Origin: Rhizobium sophorae
Lineage (GTDB): Bacteria; Pseudomonadota; Alphaproteobacteria; Rhizobiales; Rhizobiaceae
Direction of reading: 5' to 3'
DNA: 64,000 nt
Assembly (NCBI RefSeq): GCF_013087515.1
Contig: NZ_JABFCN010000030.1
Span: 124,001 to 188,000, forward strand
Shown: in pieces, positions 17,364 to 25,791 of the stretch
Layout of the letters: the number at the start of each line of letters is the position of its first letter
Position numbering within the stretch: the stretch's first letter is position 1
Made by a program: the position numbers and the translations under genes
Notes under the pieces: model-generated
Seen by the model: the letters and a program-made list of their open reading frames with translations, nothing else
Databases searched by the model: none
Told to the model about the DNA's origin: nothing

Positions 17364-18626
17364 TCAGATATCCAGCTTGTCGATCATCGGTTGCGTGATC
17401 AGGCAGATGCCGCTTTCCGTCCGCCGGAAGCGCTTGGCATCGAGTTCGGGATCCTCGCCGACGACCAGGCCTTCCGGAATGACGACACCATGGTCGATCA
17501 CCACATTCTTGAGCTGCGCGCGCCGTCCGATCTTCACGTTCGGCAGGATGACCGCTCCCTCCATCTTGGAGAAGGAATTGGCCCTGACACCGGTGAAGAG
17601 CAGGCTGTTGTTGAGGCTGGCGCCTGAAATGATGCAATCGCCCGACACGACGGAGGAGGTGGCCGAGCCGCGGCGATCCTCGTCGTCATGGACGAATTTT
17701 GCCGGCGGGGTGATCTCGGCATAGGTCCAGATCGGCCAGGACTTGTCGTAGATATCGAGCTCCGGAACGATCGCCGTCAGATCGATATTGGCCTGCCAAT
17801 AGGCGTCGATCGTGCCGACGTCGCGCCAGTAGGGCTCGTGCTCGAAATCGGAACGGACGCAGGACTTGGCGAAGCGATGGGCAACAGCCTTACCGTTCTT
17901 GACGATATAGGGGATGATGTCCTTGCCGAAGTCGCGGCTCGAGGTCGGATCGGCGGCGTCGCGGCGCAGCGCATCGAGCAGGAACTTGGTGTGGAAGACG
18001 TAGATGCCCATCGAGGCGAGGGCGAAATCCGGCTTGTCGGGAATGGGTGGCGGATCGGCCGGTTTCTCGACAAAGGCGATGATCTCGTCCTTCTCGTTGA
18101 CATGCATGACACCGAAGCCGACCGCTTCCATGCGGGGCACTTCCAGGCAGCCGATGGTGACGTCGGCGCCGGAATCGACGTGCTGCTGCAGCATCCATTC
18201 ATAGTCCATCTTGTAGACGTGGTCGCCCGCAAGAATGACCATGTATTCGACGCCGTAATCCTGAATGATGTCGATGTTCTGATAGACGGCGTCGGCCGTG
18301 CCTTCATACCATTGCGTCTCGGAGACGCGCTGGCTGGCGGGCAGAATGTCGAAGCTCTCGTTGCGTTCGGGGCGGAAGAAGTTCCAGCCACGCTGCATGT
18401 GGCGGATCAGCGAATGCGCCTTGTATTGCGTGGCGACTCCGATGCGGCGGATGCCTGAATTCAGGGCGTTCGACAGGGCGAAATCGATGATGCGGGCCTT
18501 GCCGCCGAAATAGACGGCCGGCTTGGCACGCCGGTCGGTGAGTTCCTTGAGACGGCTTCCCCTGCCGCCTGCCAGGACATAAGCCATTGCATCGCGGGCA
18601 AGGGGCTGAACGCGCTTTTCTACCAT
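17364..18626 (-). CDS. glgC: Glucose-1-phosphate adenylyltransferase
   Basis: This 420-residue enzyme makes ADP-glucose from glucose-1-phosphate and ATP, the committed and allosterically controlled step of bacterial glycogen synthesis. The nucleotide-binding AYVLAGGRGSRLKELT is near the N-terminus, followed by KPAVYFGGKARIIDFALSN, the catalytic YEWMLQQHVDSGADVT region and FGKDIIPY, with a left-handed helix domain at the C-terminus. I chose ATG 18626, preceded by a GGAGGAGAAA ribosome-binding site, over a start 150 bases upstream that would add an unlikely Ala/Arg/Pro-rich sequence inside glgB. Confidence 0.97.
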   Translation of the reverse strand: MVEKRVQPLARDAMAYVLAGGRGSRLKELTDRRAKPAVYFGGKARIIDFALSNALNSGIRRIGVATQYKAHSLIRHMQRGWNFFRPERNESFDILPASQRVSETQWYEGTADAVYQNIDIIQDYGVEYMVILAGDHVYKMDYEWMLQQHVDSGADVTIGCLEVPRMEAVGFGVMHVNEKDEIIAFVEKPADPPPIPDKPDFALASMGIYVFHTKFLLDALRRDAADPTSSRDFGKDIIPYIVKNGKAVAHRFAKSCVRSDFEHEPYWRDVGTIDAYWQANIDLTAIVPELDIYDKSWPIWTYAEITPPAKFVHDDEDRRGSATSSVVSGDCIISGASLNNSLLFTGVRANSFSKMEGAVILPNVKIGRRAQLKNVVIDHGVVIPEGLVVGEDPELDAKRFRRTESGICLITQPMIDKLDI

Positions 18627-18645
18627 TTTCTCCTCCCACCAGTCA

Positions 18646-20853
18646 CTAATTTTCAGGTTCAAGCATGATTGTCGCCAAGGGCGGCAAGGTGATCGAGCAG
18701 GTGATGTCGCCGCCGGCATCGACGGCCTGCACGCGCCCGCCATTGCCCTTGCCGCTGCCGCCGTAGATGTCGGCATCGGTGTTCAGGATTTCCCGCCAGC
18801 GACCTGCGGACGGCAGGCGGATCGAGTAATTCTCACGATAGACAGGGGTGAAATTGGTAATGACGGCGACCGGCTTTTGGCCCGGCGCCTTGCGCAGCCA
18901 GGCAAAGACGGAATTCTGGTGGTCGTCGGCGACCAGCCATTCGAAACCTTCGCCCTCGCAGTCACGCTCATGCAGCGCCGGCTTGCTGCGATAGGTGAAA
19001 TTGAGGTCGCGCACCAGACGCCGCATGCCCTCGTGCATACGATACTGAAGCAAGTTCCAGTCGAGTGCCTTCTCTTCGCTCCACTCGCTCCACTGGGCGA
19101 ATTCCTGGCCCATGAACAGCAGCTTCTTGCCGGGATAGCCCCACATATAGGCGTAGTAGGCGCGCAGATTGGCGAATTTCTGCCAGTCGTCGCCCGGCAT
19201 CTTGGCGATCAGCGAGCCTTTTCCATGGACAACCTCGTCATGCGAGAGCGGCAGGACGAAATTTTCCGAATAGGCGTAGAGCAGGCCGAAGGTGAGTTCG
19301 TTGTGATGGTGCCCGCGATAGATGGGATCGCGGCTCATGTAGCTCAGCGTGTCGTGCATGAAGCCCATGTTCCACTTGAAGCCGAAGCCGAGGCCGCCTT
19401 CGTGGACAGGCTGTGAGACCTTCGGCCAGGAGGTCGATTCCTCGGCGATGGTCATGACGTTGGAATGGTTGCCGTAGATGCGGATGTTGAGATCCTGCAG
19501 AAAACGGACGGCTTCGAGGTTCTCGTTGCCGCCATATTCGTTGGGGATCCATTCGCCGTGCTTGCGCGAATAGTCAAGGTAGAGCATCGAGGCGACGGCA
19601 TCGACGCGCAGACCGTCGAGATGGAATTTCTCGGCCCAGTAGAGCGCGTTGTTGACGAGGTAGGAAACGACCTCGGTGCGGCCGAAATTGTAGATCGCCG
19701 TGCTCCAGTCCGGGTGAAAGCCCTTGCGCGGGTCTTCGTGCTCGTAGAGTGCCGTGCCGTCGAACCAGCCGAGGCCGTGTTCGTCGGTCGGGAAATGCGC
19801 CGGCACCCAGTCGAGGATAACGCCGATGCCGACCTTGTGGCAGCCGTTGACGAAACGGGCAAAGCCTTCCGGCTCGCCGAAACGCGCAGTCGGCGCGTAG
19901 AGGCCGGTCGTCTGGTAACCCCAGGAGGGATCGTAGGGGTACTCGGTGATCGGCAGGAATTCGATATGGGTGAAGCCCATGTCGGCGCAATAGGGGATGA
20001 GGCTGGAGGCGAGCTCGTCCCAGGACAGCATCGTGCCGTCCTGCCGGCGTTGCCAGGAGGCGGCATGAACCTCGTAGATCGAGATCGGCTGGCGGCGCTT
20101 GTCGGTCTCGCGCCAGTGCTTCAGATGGGCTTCGTCTTCCCACTCCTGCTCCAGCTCGGCGGCGGTGACCGAGGCGGTCTTCGGCCGCAGCTCGCTGCGG
20201 CGCGCGAAGGGATCGGCCTTCAGCGGCAGCAATACGCCGTCCTGGCCGCGGATCTCGAACTTGTAGGCAACGCCGATCGCTACATCAGGGGCGAAGATTT
20301 CCCAGATGCCGCTGTCGGCACGGAAGCGCATCACGTGGCGGCGGCCGTCCCAATTGTTGAAATCACCGACGACCGAGACGCGCTGCGCATTCGGCGCCCA
20401 GACGGCAAAATGGATGCCCTGCGCGCCGTCATGCTTGATGAGGTGGGCACCCATCTTGTCGAACAGGCGCAGATGCGAGCCCTCGCGGGCGAAATAATCG
20501 TCCATCGGTCCGAGCACCGGACCGAAGCTGTAGGGATCGGTGACAGCCCATTCGGCATCGCCGCGCCGGGCGCGGTAACGCACCGGCTGGAGCTTTGTGA
20601 GGGAAACCGGGCCGGCGAAGACGCCGTCGGCATGGAGTTGCTTCAGTTCGCCGATGACGCCGCCATCGAGCGTCATGGCGGTCACTTCCTCCGCGCCCGG
20701 GATAAAACACCGGGCGACGAAAGCGTCGCCGGCCTGGTGCACACCTAGGACGGCAAAGGGATTGGAATGCGAGCCGGCAAGGATCGCCGTGATTTCATCT
20801 GCCGAAATTTCCCAGGAAAGCTTTACTTCAGGGACGGTTTTCGGCGTTTTCAT
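18646..20853 (-). CDS. glgB: 1,4-alpha-glucan branching enzyme
   Basis: This 735-residue GH13 enzyme introduces alpha-1,6 branches. An N-terminal domain (about 15-110), a CBM48 domain (about 120-220) with GIHFAVWAPNAQRVSVVGDFN, and the catalytic barrel are in the usual order. The active-site segments are visible: the nucleophile in DGLRVDAVASMLYLDYSR, the acid in TIAEEST and the pair in LPLSHDEVVHGKGS. The ATG overlaps the glgP stop (ATGA), which sets the start and shows translational coupling. glgC follows after 19 bases. Confidence 0.97.
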   Translation of the reverse strand: MKTPKTVPEVKLSWEISADEITAILAGSHSNPFAVLGVHQAGDAFVARCFIPGAEEVTAMTLDGGVIGELKQLHADGVFAGPVSLTKLQPVRYRARRGDAEWAVTDPYSFGPVLGPMDDYFAREGSHLRLFDKMGAHLIKHDGAQGIHFAVWAPNAQRVSVVGDFNNWDGRRHVMRFRADSGIWEIFAPDVAIGVAYKFEIRGQDGVLLPLKADPFARRSELRPKTASVTAAELEQEWEDEAHLKHWRETDKRRQPISIYEVHAASWQRRQDGTMLSWDELASSLIPYCADMGFTHIEFLPITEYPYDPSWGYQTTGLYAPTARFGEPEGFARFVNGCHKVGIGVILDWVPAHFPTDEHGLGWFDGTALYEHEDPRKGFHPDWSTAIYNFGRTEVVSYLVNNALYWAEKFHLDGLRVDAVASMLYLDYSRKHGEWIPNEYGGNENLEAVRFLQDLNIRIYGNHSNVMTIAEESTSWPKVSQPVHEGGLGFGFKWNMGFMHDTLSYMSRDPIYRGHHHNELTFGLLYAYSENFVLPLSHDEVVHGKGSLIAKMPGDDWQKFANLRAYYAYMWGYPGKKLLFMGQEFAQWSEWSEEKALDWNLLQYRMHEGMRRLVRDLNFTYRSKPALHERDCEGEGFEWLVADDHQNSVFAWLRKAPGQKPVAVITNFTPVYRENYSIRLPSAGRWREILNTDADIYGGSGKGNGGRVQAVDAGGDITCSITLPPLATIMLEPEN

Positions 20854-23312
20854 CCGGCTCTCCAGATTTCGTCTGCATATTGCCTGATCGTACGGTCGGA
20901 AGAGAACCAGCCCATCCGCGCCGTATTGTTGATCGTCTTGGTGTACCAGGCGGACTGGTTGGTCCAGATCTGGTCGACGTCGCGCTGGGCCTGGGCGTAG
21001 GCGTCGAAATCGGCCGCGACCATGAACCAATCGTGCGAATAGATGCCGTCGATCAGCGCCGTGTAACGGTTGCGGTCATCGGGTGAGAAGACGCCGGAGC
21101 CAATGGCGGCAAGCGCCTGGGCGAGTTCGCGCGATCCCTCGATGATGGCGCGGGGATTGTGGCCATCGCTGCGGACTTTCGACACCTCGTCGGCCTTGAG
21201 GCCGAAGATAACGATGTTGTCCTCGCCGACATTGTCGCGCATCTCGACATTGGCGCCATCGAGCGTGCCGATCGTCAGCGCGCCGTTCAGGCCGAACTTC
21301 ATGTTGCCGGTGCCGGATGCTTCCATGCCGGCGGTCGAGATCTGCTCAGAAAGGTCGGCGGCCGGAACCATGACTTCGGCGAGCGAGACATTGTAGTTTG
21401 GGACAAAGACGATCTTCAGCAGGCCGCGCACCGACGGGTCGTTGTTGATCGTGCGGGAGACGTCGTTGATCAGCTTGATGATGAGCTTGGCATTGTAATA
21501 ACTCGGCGCCGCCTTGCCGGCGAAGAGTTTCACGCGCGGCACCCAGTCGAGCTCGGGATGCGAGCGGATCTGGTCGTAGAGCGCGACGGCCTCGATGATG
21601 TTCAGTAGCTGGCGCTTGTATTCGTGGATGCGCTTGATCTGGATGTCGAACATTGCCGACGGATCGAGCTTCACGCCCATGCGGCTGGCAACGAGGTTGG
21701 AGAGTGCAACCTTGTTGGCGCGCTTTATCGCCGCGAATTTCTGCTGGAAAGCCGGATCGGAGGAATGCACGTCGAGTGCACGCAGCTTTTCGGCATCATC
21801 GAGGAATTCGTCGCCGATCGCCTCGCGGATTAGGCCGGTGAGACCGGGATTACACTGCTGCAGCCAGCGGCGCGGCGTGATGCCGTTGGTCTTGTTGTTG
21901 ATGCGGTCGGGATAGAGCTTATGCAGATCGGCGAAGACCGTGACCTTCATCAGGTCGGTGTGCAGGGCCGAGACGCCGTTGATCGAATGGGAGCCGACGA
22001 AAGCGAGGTTGCCCATGCGCACGCGGCGGTCGCCACTTTCATCGATCAGCGAGATCGAGCGGATTTCCCCGTCGGAGAAGTTCTTGCCCTTGCGGGCGTC
22101 GATCAGGATCTTGGCATTGATCGCATAGATGATCTGCATGTGGCGCGGCAGCAGGCGCTCGAACAGCGGCACCGACCAGCTTTCCAACGCTTCGGGCAGC
22201 AGCGTGTGGTTGGTGTAGGAGAAGGTATGGCGAGTGATTTCCCAGGCCTGATCGAAATCCATTCCGTGAACGTCACAGAGCAGGCGCACGAGTTCGGCGA
22301 CCGAGACGGCGGGGTGAGTGTCGTTCAACTGGATCGCCACCTTGTCCGGCAGCGAGGTGAAATCGTCATATTGCTGCAGATGGCGACGCAGGATGTCCTG
22401 CAGCGAGGCCGACGAGAAGAAGAATTCCTGGCGCAGGCGCAGTTCCTGGCCGGCCGGGGTGGCGTCGGCAGGATAGAGAACCCGGGTCAGGCTTTCGGCC
22501 TTGTTGCTTTCGCGTAGCGCGCCGATGTGGTCGCCGGCGTTGAAGGCATCGAGCAGGATCGGATCGATCGGCTGCGCCGACCAGAGGCGCAGCGTGTTGA
22601 CGCGCTTGCCGCGCCAGCCGACGGCCGGCGTGTCGAAAGCGGCGGCGATGACACGCTCGGCCGGTTTCCAGACATAGCGCGGCTGGTCGTCATGGGTGGT
22701 GATGAATTCGACGGCGCCGCCGAAGCCGATTTCATAGGAACTCTCGCGGCGCTCGAATTCCCAGGGATTGCCGTGAGCGAGCCAGTTTTCCGGCAGTTCC
22801 ACCTGCCAGCCGTCGGCCATCTGCTGGCGGAAGAGACCGTGGACATAGCGGATGCCGTAGCCATAGGCGGGCACGTCGACCGTTGCCATGCTCTCCATGA
22901 AGCAGGCGGCCAGACGGCCGAGGCCACCGTTGCCGAGTGCAGCATCCGGCTCCAGGCCGGCAATGACGTTGACGTCGACGCCGAGCGAGGCGAGCGCATC
23001 GCGCACCTCCTCCATCAGGCCGAGGTTCGAGATGGCGTCGCGCATCAGGCGGCCGATCAGGAACTCGAGGGACAGATAATAGACGCGCTTGGCGCCGGTC
23101 GCATAAACCTCGCGGGTGGAAGCCATCCACTTGTCGATGATGCGGTCGCGCACCACCAGGATCGTCGCCGTCAGCCAGTCATGCGGCTTTGCCACCTTGG
23201 CATCCTTGCCGATGCGGTAGGTCAGACGTTCGATGATTTCTTCGGCGAGAATTTCCGGCTTTGAGCTGCGCGGGGCGGGGGAGGGGATGATCGGCTTGGA
23301 AACAGTGTTCAT
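20850..23312 (-). CDS. glgP: Glycogen/starch/alpha-glucan phosphorylase
   Basis: This 820-residue GT35 enzyme releases glucose-1-phosphate from glycogen. The pyridoxal-phosphate lysine lies in EASGTGNMKFGLNGALTIGTLDGANVEM-type sequence near residue 670; other conserved blocks are NGGLGRLAACFMESMA (about 125-140), the glucan-binding RIHEYKRQLLN (about 560) and NGITPRRWL (about 475). It is the first gene of the glycogen operon and would couple glycogen mobilisation to synthesis. About 210 bases of AT-rich leader and probable promoter precede it. Confidence 0.97.
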   Translation of the reverse strand: MNTVSKPIIPSPAPRSSKPEILAEEIIERLTYRIGKDAKVAKPHDWLTATILVVRDRIIDKWMASTREVYATGAKRVYYLSLEFLIGRLMRDAISNLGLMEEVRDALASLGVDVNVIAGLEPDAALGNGGLGRLAACFMESMATVDVPAYGYGIRYVHGLFRQQMADGWQVELPENWLAHGNPWEFERRESSYEIGFGGAVEFITTHDDQPRYVWKPAERVIAAAFDTPAVGWRGKRVNTLRLWSAQPIDPILLDAFNAGDHIGALRESNKAESLTRVLYPADATPAGQELRLRQEFFFSSASLQDILRRHLQQYDDFTSLPDKVAIQLNDTHPAVSVAELVRLLCDVHGMDFDQAWEITRHTFSYTNHTLLPEALESWSVPLFERLLPRHMQIIYAINAKILIDARKGKNFSDGEIRSISLIDESGDRRVRMGNLAFVGSHSINGVSALHTDLMKVTVFADLHKLYPDRINNKTNGITPRRWLQQCNPGLTGLIREAIGDEFLDDAEKLRALDVHSSDPAFQQKFAAIKRANKVALSNLVASRMGVKLDPSAMFDIQIKRIHEYKRQLLNIIEAVALYDQIRSHPELDWVPRVKLFAGKAAPSYYNAKLIIKLINDVSRTINNDPSVRGLLKIVFVPNYNVSLAEVMVPAADLSEQISTAGMEASGTGNMKFGLNGALTIGTLDGANVEMRDNVGEDNIVIFGLKADEVSKVRSDGHNPRAIIEGSRELAQALAAIGSGVFSPDDRNRYTALIDGIYSHDWFMVAADFDAYAQAQRDVDQIWTNQSAWYTKTINNTARMGWFSSDRTIRQYADEIWRAG

Positions 23313-23527
23313 CGTCAGGTCTCGCCAATTTTAATTTGGTTTCAGGATGTTATGCCTGATTCAATCAATTTGTCGCTTGCGCCAGCGACAGTTTATGCAT
23401 CGTTACTAAGCACTTGCAACAAAGGATTTGGACAAACGAAAAATTTGCGAAACCTTCATATTCACGCGGGTCGAGACGCTTGATTTCAATCGTTTTTCCC
23501 GACCTGATGCGCCGAACGAGCACAACG
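23313..23527 (-). promoter_or_regulatory. Upstream region of the glycogen operon with leader hairpin
   Basis: This AT-richer stretch holds the likely glgP promoter. On the minus strand TTGCAA and ATAAAC are 17 bases apart, a weak sigma-70-like pair. Just downstream lies a hairpin, TGTCGCT at 23371-23377 and AGCGACA at 23384-23390, which would fall in the 5' leader. Both assignments are by eye; no mapped start is known to me. Confidence 0.35.
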
Positions 23528-23563
23528 AAAAGCCGCTCCGGTTTGTTCCGGTGCGGCTTTTTT
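23528..23563 (-). terminator. Rho-independent terminator (bidirectional form)
   Basis: An almost perfect stem AAAAGCCGC-T-CCGG / CCGG-T-GCGGCTTTT encloses a six-base loop, with six T on the plus strand and four on the minus strand. It lies 26 bases beyond the stop of the TadG-like gene, so it most likely ends that transcript before the glycogen promoter. Confidence 0.85.
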
Positions 23564-23588
23564 CTACGTTGAACTTTGGGCTGAGCAA

Positions 23589-24794
23589 TCAGTTGGTCAG
23601 CAGTGTGACAGCCTTCGTCGCCTCTTTTGCAATGCTGGTAAAGGACGCCACCAGCTTCTCCATCGTTTCGGCTTCATAATAGTTTCCGCCCGGCGAAGCG
23701 CAGTACTGGAGCAACTGCTTGCCCTTGTCCGGTGCCATGAAGGCGACGGTAAAGATCTTGATGCCGGCTGTTTTGGTCGCGTCGCACTGGTTGCGCACGT
23801 TCTGGTCGAACGTACTTTGCCATACGCCTGTGTTGCCGGTCATTTCGCCGTCGGTCATTAGGATGATGTAGCGAGATACAATTGTGTTGCCTTTGACAGC
23901 ATGCGCTTGAGTCTCAACATCCGAGCCGTCCGAGGCTTTGGCAATAGAAAGAGTTGCCTGTCTCATCGGTTCGGTGGCGTCGGTGCCCCCGCTTGCTGTA
24001 ATTCCGCTTACATAAGTTGCAGTCGTCGCCGTACCCCAGGCCATACCGCTCATGCTTTTGATCTGGGTCTTTTGCCAGTCCTTATAAATGAGACCGTTAT
24101 TATAAGAATAGGCACCCGTGCGTACGAGGCTGTGATCCGGATCGGCGGTGTCCAATGCATCAAAGAGGGCATCGGCAGCCTTTTTGAGCGCGTCGATCTT
24201 CGTGACGTAGGTTTTGCAATTCTTGCCGTTATAAGTTGCGCAGGTGGTCGTCTTTTCGCCCATCGAACCCGATTGGTCGAGCACCAGTTCCATCGAGAGA
24301 GCGGTCTTGGTATCGCTCGTGCCGCTCGAAGTCGAAGTCGAGGCGCCGATATTCAGCGTCTTGTAGCCAAGAACGCTCATGAATGGCGTGGCGGCGATCC
24401 CATAAGAGGTCGCGACGGTAACCTTATAGCTCTTGCTTGTTGCCGTCGTGCTGACGTCGATGTCGACGCTTGTTCCAGCCTTAATGCTGCTGATGGCGTC
24501 GGTGTCGACATAATTGGCCATCTGGCCGCTTACGAAGTCTTTGGCTATGGCCTCCGCGTCAGCAGTGGTCGAAGCCGCCCCACTGGCGAGTGCGGTCGCT
24601 GCCGCGAGAGCGGCCGAGTCGGTGGCTTCCTGCAGTTCGCGCTTCGACAGCGCCATGTTCGAATAGTCAATCGCCAGGCCGGCGGCACCGAGCAGGACGG
24701 GCATCATGATCGCCGTCATAATGCCGAAGTTGCCGCTGCGGTCGCCAAGCAAGCGACGCAAGCAGGAATTGTAAAAATAGGAGGTGCTCATCAT
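23589..24794 (-). CDS. TadG-like pilus-assembly/von Willebrand factor A protein
   Basis: The protein of about 401 residues has an N-terminal TadE/TadG-type segment: DRSGNFGIMTAIMMPVLLGAAGLAIDY forms a membrane helix, followed by a polar, alanine-rich stretch starting SKRELQEATDSAALAAA. A von Willebrand A domain (about 185-400) has the metal site ELVLDQSGSMGEK. Such proteins are usually tied to Flp/Tad pili or act at the cell envelope, but no tad genes are nearby, so the role is open. The frame can begin at GTG 24800, ATG 24794 or ATG 24791; GGGTGA just upstream favours one of the ATGs. It is a monocistronic gene followed by a terminator. Confidence 0.85.
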   Translation of the reverse strand: MMSTSYFYNSCLRRLLGDRSGNFGIMTAIMMPVLLGAAGLAIDYSNMALSKRELQEATDSAALAAATALASGAASTTADAEAIAKDFVSGQMANYVDTDAISSIKAGTSVDIDVSTTATSKSYKVTVATSYGIAATPFMSVLGYKTLNIGASTSTSSGTSDTKTALSMELVLDQSGSMGEKTTTCATYNGKNCKTYVTKIDALKKAADALFDALDTADPDHSLVRTGAYSYNNGLIYKDWQKTQIKSMSGMAWGTATTATYVSGITASGGTDATEPMRQATLSIAKASDGSDVETQAHAVKGNTIVSRYIILMTDGEMTGNTGVWQSTFDQNVRNQCDATKTAGIKIFTVAFMAPDKGKQLLQYCASPGGNYYEAETMEKLVASFTSIAKEATKAVTLLTN

Positions 24795-24907
24795 GTTCAC
24801 CCGTATAGGAGGCCCTGTGAGGTGACATTACGCACGCTCCTCCTTTCCGCGGTCCTTAGGGCGTCAATACAATTTTAACGAATCGTCGGATTTTTCCAGT
24901 TTTGGGA

Positions 24908-25786
24908 TTATTTCAACGGAACGACGTCGACCGCCTGAACGGTGCGTTGGCCGCCATAGCTTTTTAAGACGCCGATGACGGGAACGACGTCGGAATAGTC
25001 CCGGCCATAGGCGACGACGATATGGTCCGTGCCGGCGGGGATGTTGTTGGTCGGGTCGAGCTCGATCCAGTCATTCGTCTCACCGCACCAGATCCTGACC
25101 CAGGCATGCATGGCGTCCGCGCCTTCCAGCCGTTCCTTGCCGGGCGGTGGGATGGTGCGCAGGAAGCCGGAGACGTAGCCGGCCGGAATGCCGAGGCTTC
25201 GGAGCGCCAGGATCATGATGTGGGTGAAATCCTGGCAGACGCCGCGCTTCAATCTGAACGCCTCGAGCGGCGTCGTGTCCACCGTCGTCGCATCGGGGTC
25301 GTAGGTGAAATCCTTGTTGATGCGGGCACAGAGTGCATGGGCGATCTGCATCGCCGTCAGACCAGGCATGGCGCAGTTTCGCGCATAGTCGGCGATCTCG
25401 CGGGCTTGGGTTAGGCGCGGGCTTTCACCAAGGAAATGATGCGGCGAATCCGGCGCCAGCGACCAGATGCCGGCGATCTCCTCCGGCAAGTCGGCAAGCA
25501 GCGGCGAAAAATCGGCGGCGATCGGCTGGCTTTCCACCTGCACACGGGCCTGCATGCGAATGTCGAGCGTCTCGTGCGGCGCGCGCAGCATGAAGGCGGT
25601 GGCCGGATGATCGAAGAAATCGACGAAATGCGACTGCTCGTCCGGCGTCGGCGAGACGGTGATCGAGCCGGCGACCAGGCGCTGCCGATTGGTCAGCGAC
25701 AGCGGCATCAGGCGCATGACGTGGCGGGCGCCGGAGGCCGGCACGTCGTAGATGTAACCCATGTGGAGCGAGAGATCGTAGAGCAT
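24908..25786 (-). CDS. Transglutaminase-like cysteine protein, third gene of the ATP-grasp/alpha-E operon
   Basis: This 292-residue protein has a bacterial transglutaminase N-terminal domain (about 1-80) and a transglutaminase core. The catalytic triad is visible: Cys in KRGVCQDFTHIMILALRSLG, His in AMHAWVRIW and Asp in WIELDPTNN. There is no signal peptide or membrane segment, so it is probably cytoplasmic. Members may hydrolyse or transfer amide bonds. It begins five bases after the stop of the ATP-grasp/alpha-E gene and its presence with that gene and DUF2126 is a recurrent cluster in proteobacteria. The substrate is unknown. Confidence 0.92.
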   Translation of the reverse strand: MLYDLSLHMGYIYDVPASGARHVMRLMPLSLTNRQRLVAGSITVSPTPDEQSHFVDFFDHPATAFMLRAPHETLDIRMQARVQVESQPIAADFSPLLADLPEEIAGIWSLAPDSPHHFLGESPRLTQAREIADYARNCAMPGLTAMQIAHALCARINKDFTYDPDATTVDTTPLEAFRLKRGVCQDFTHIMILALRSLGIPAGYVSGFLRTIPPPGKERLEGADAMHAWVRIWCGETNDWIELDPTNNIPAGTDHIVVAYGRDYSDVVPVIGVLKSYGGQRTVQAVDVVPLK

Positions 25787-25791
25787 CGCCG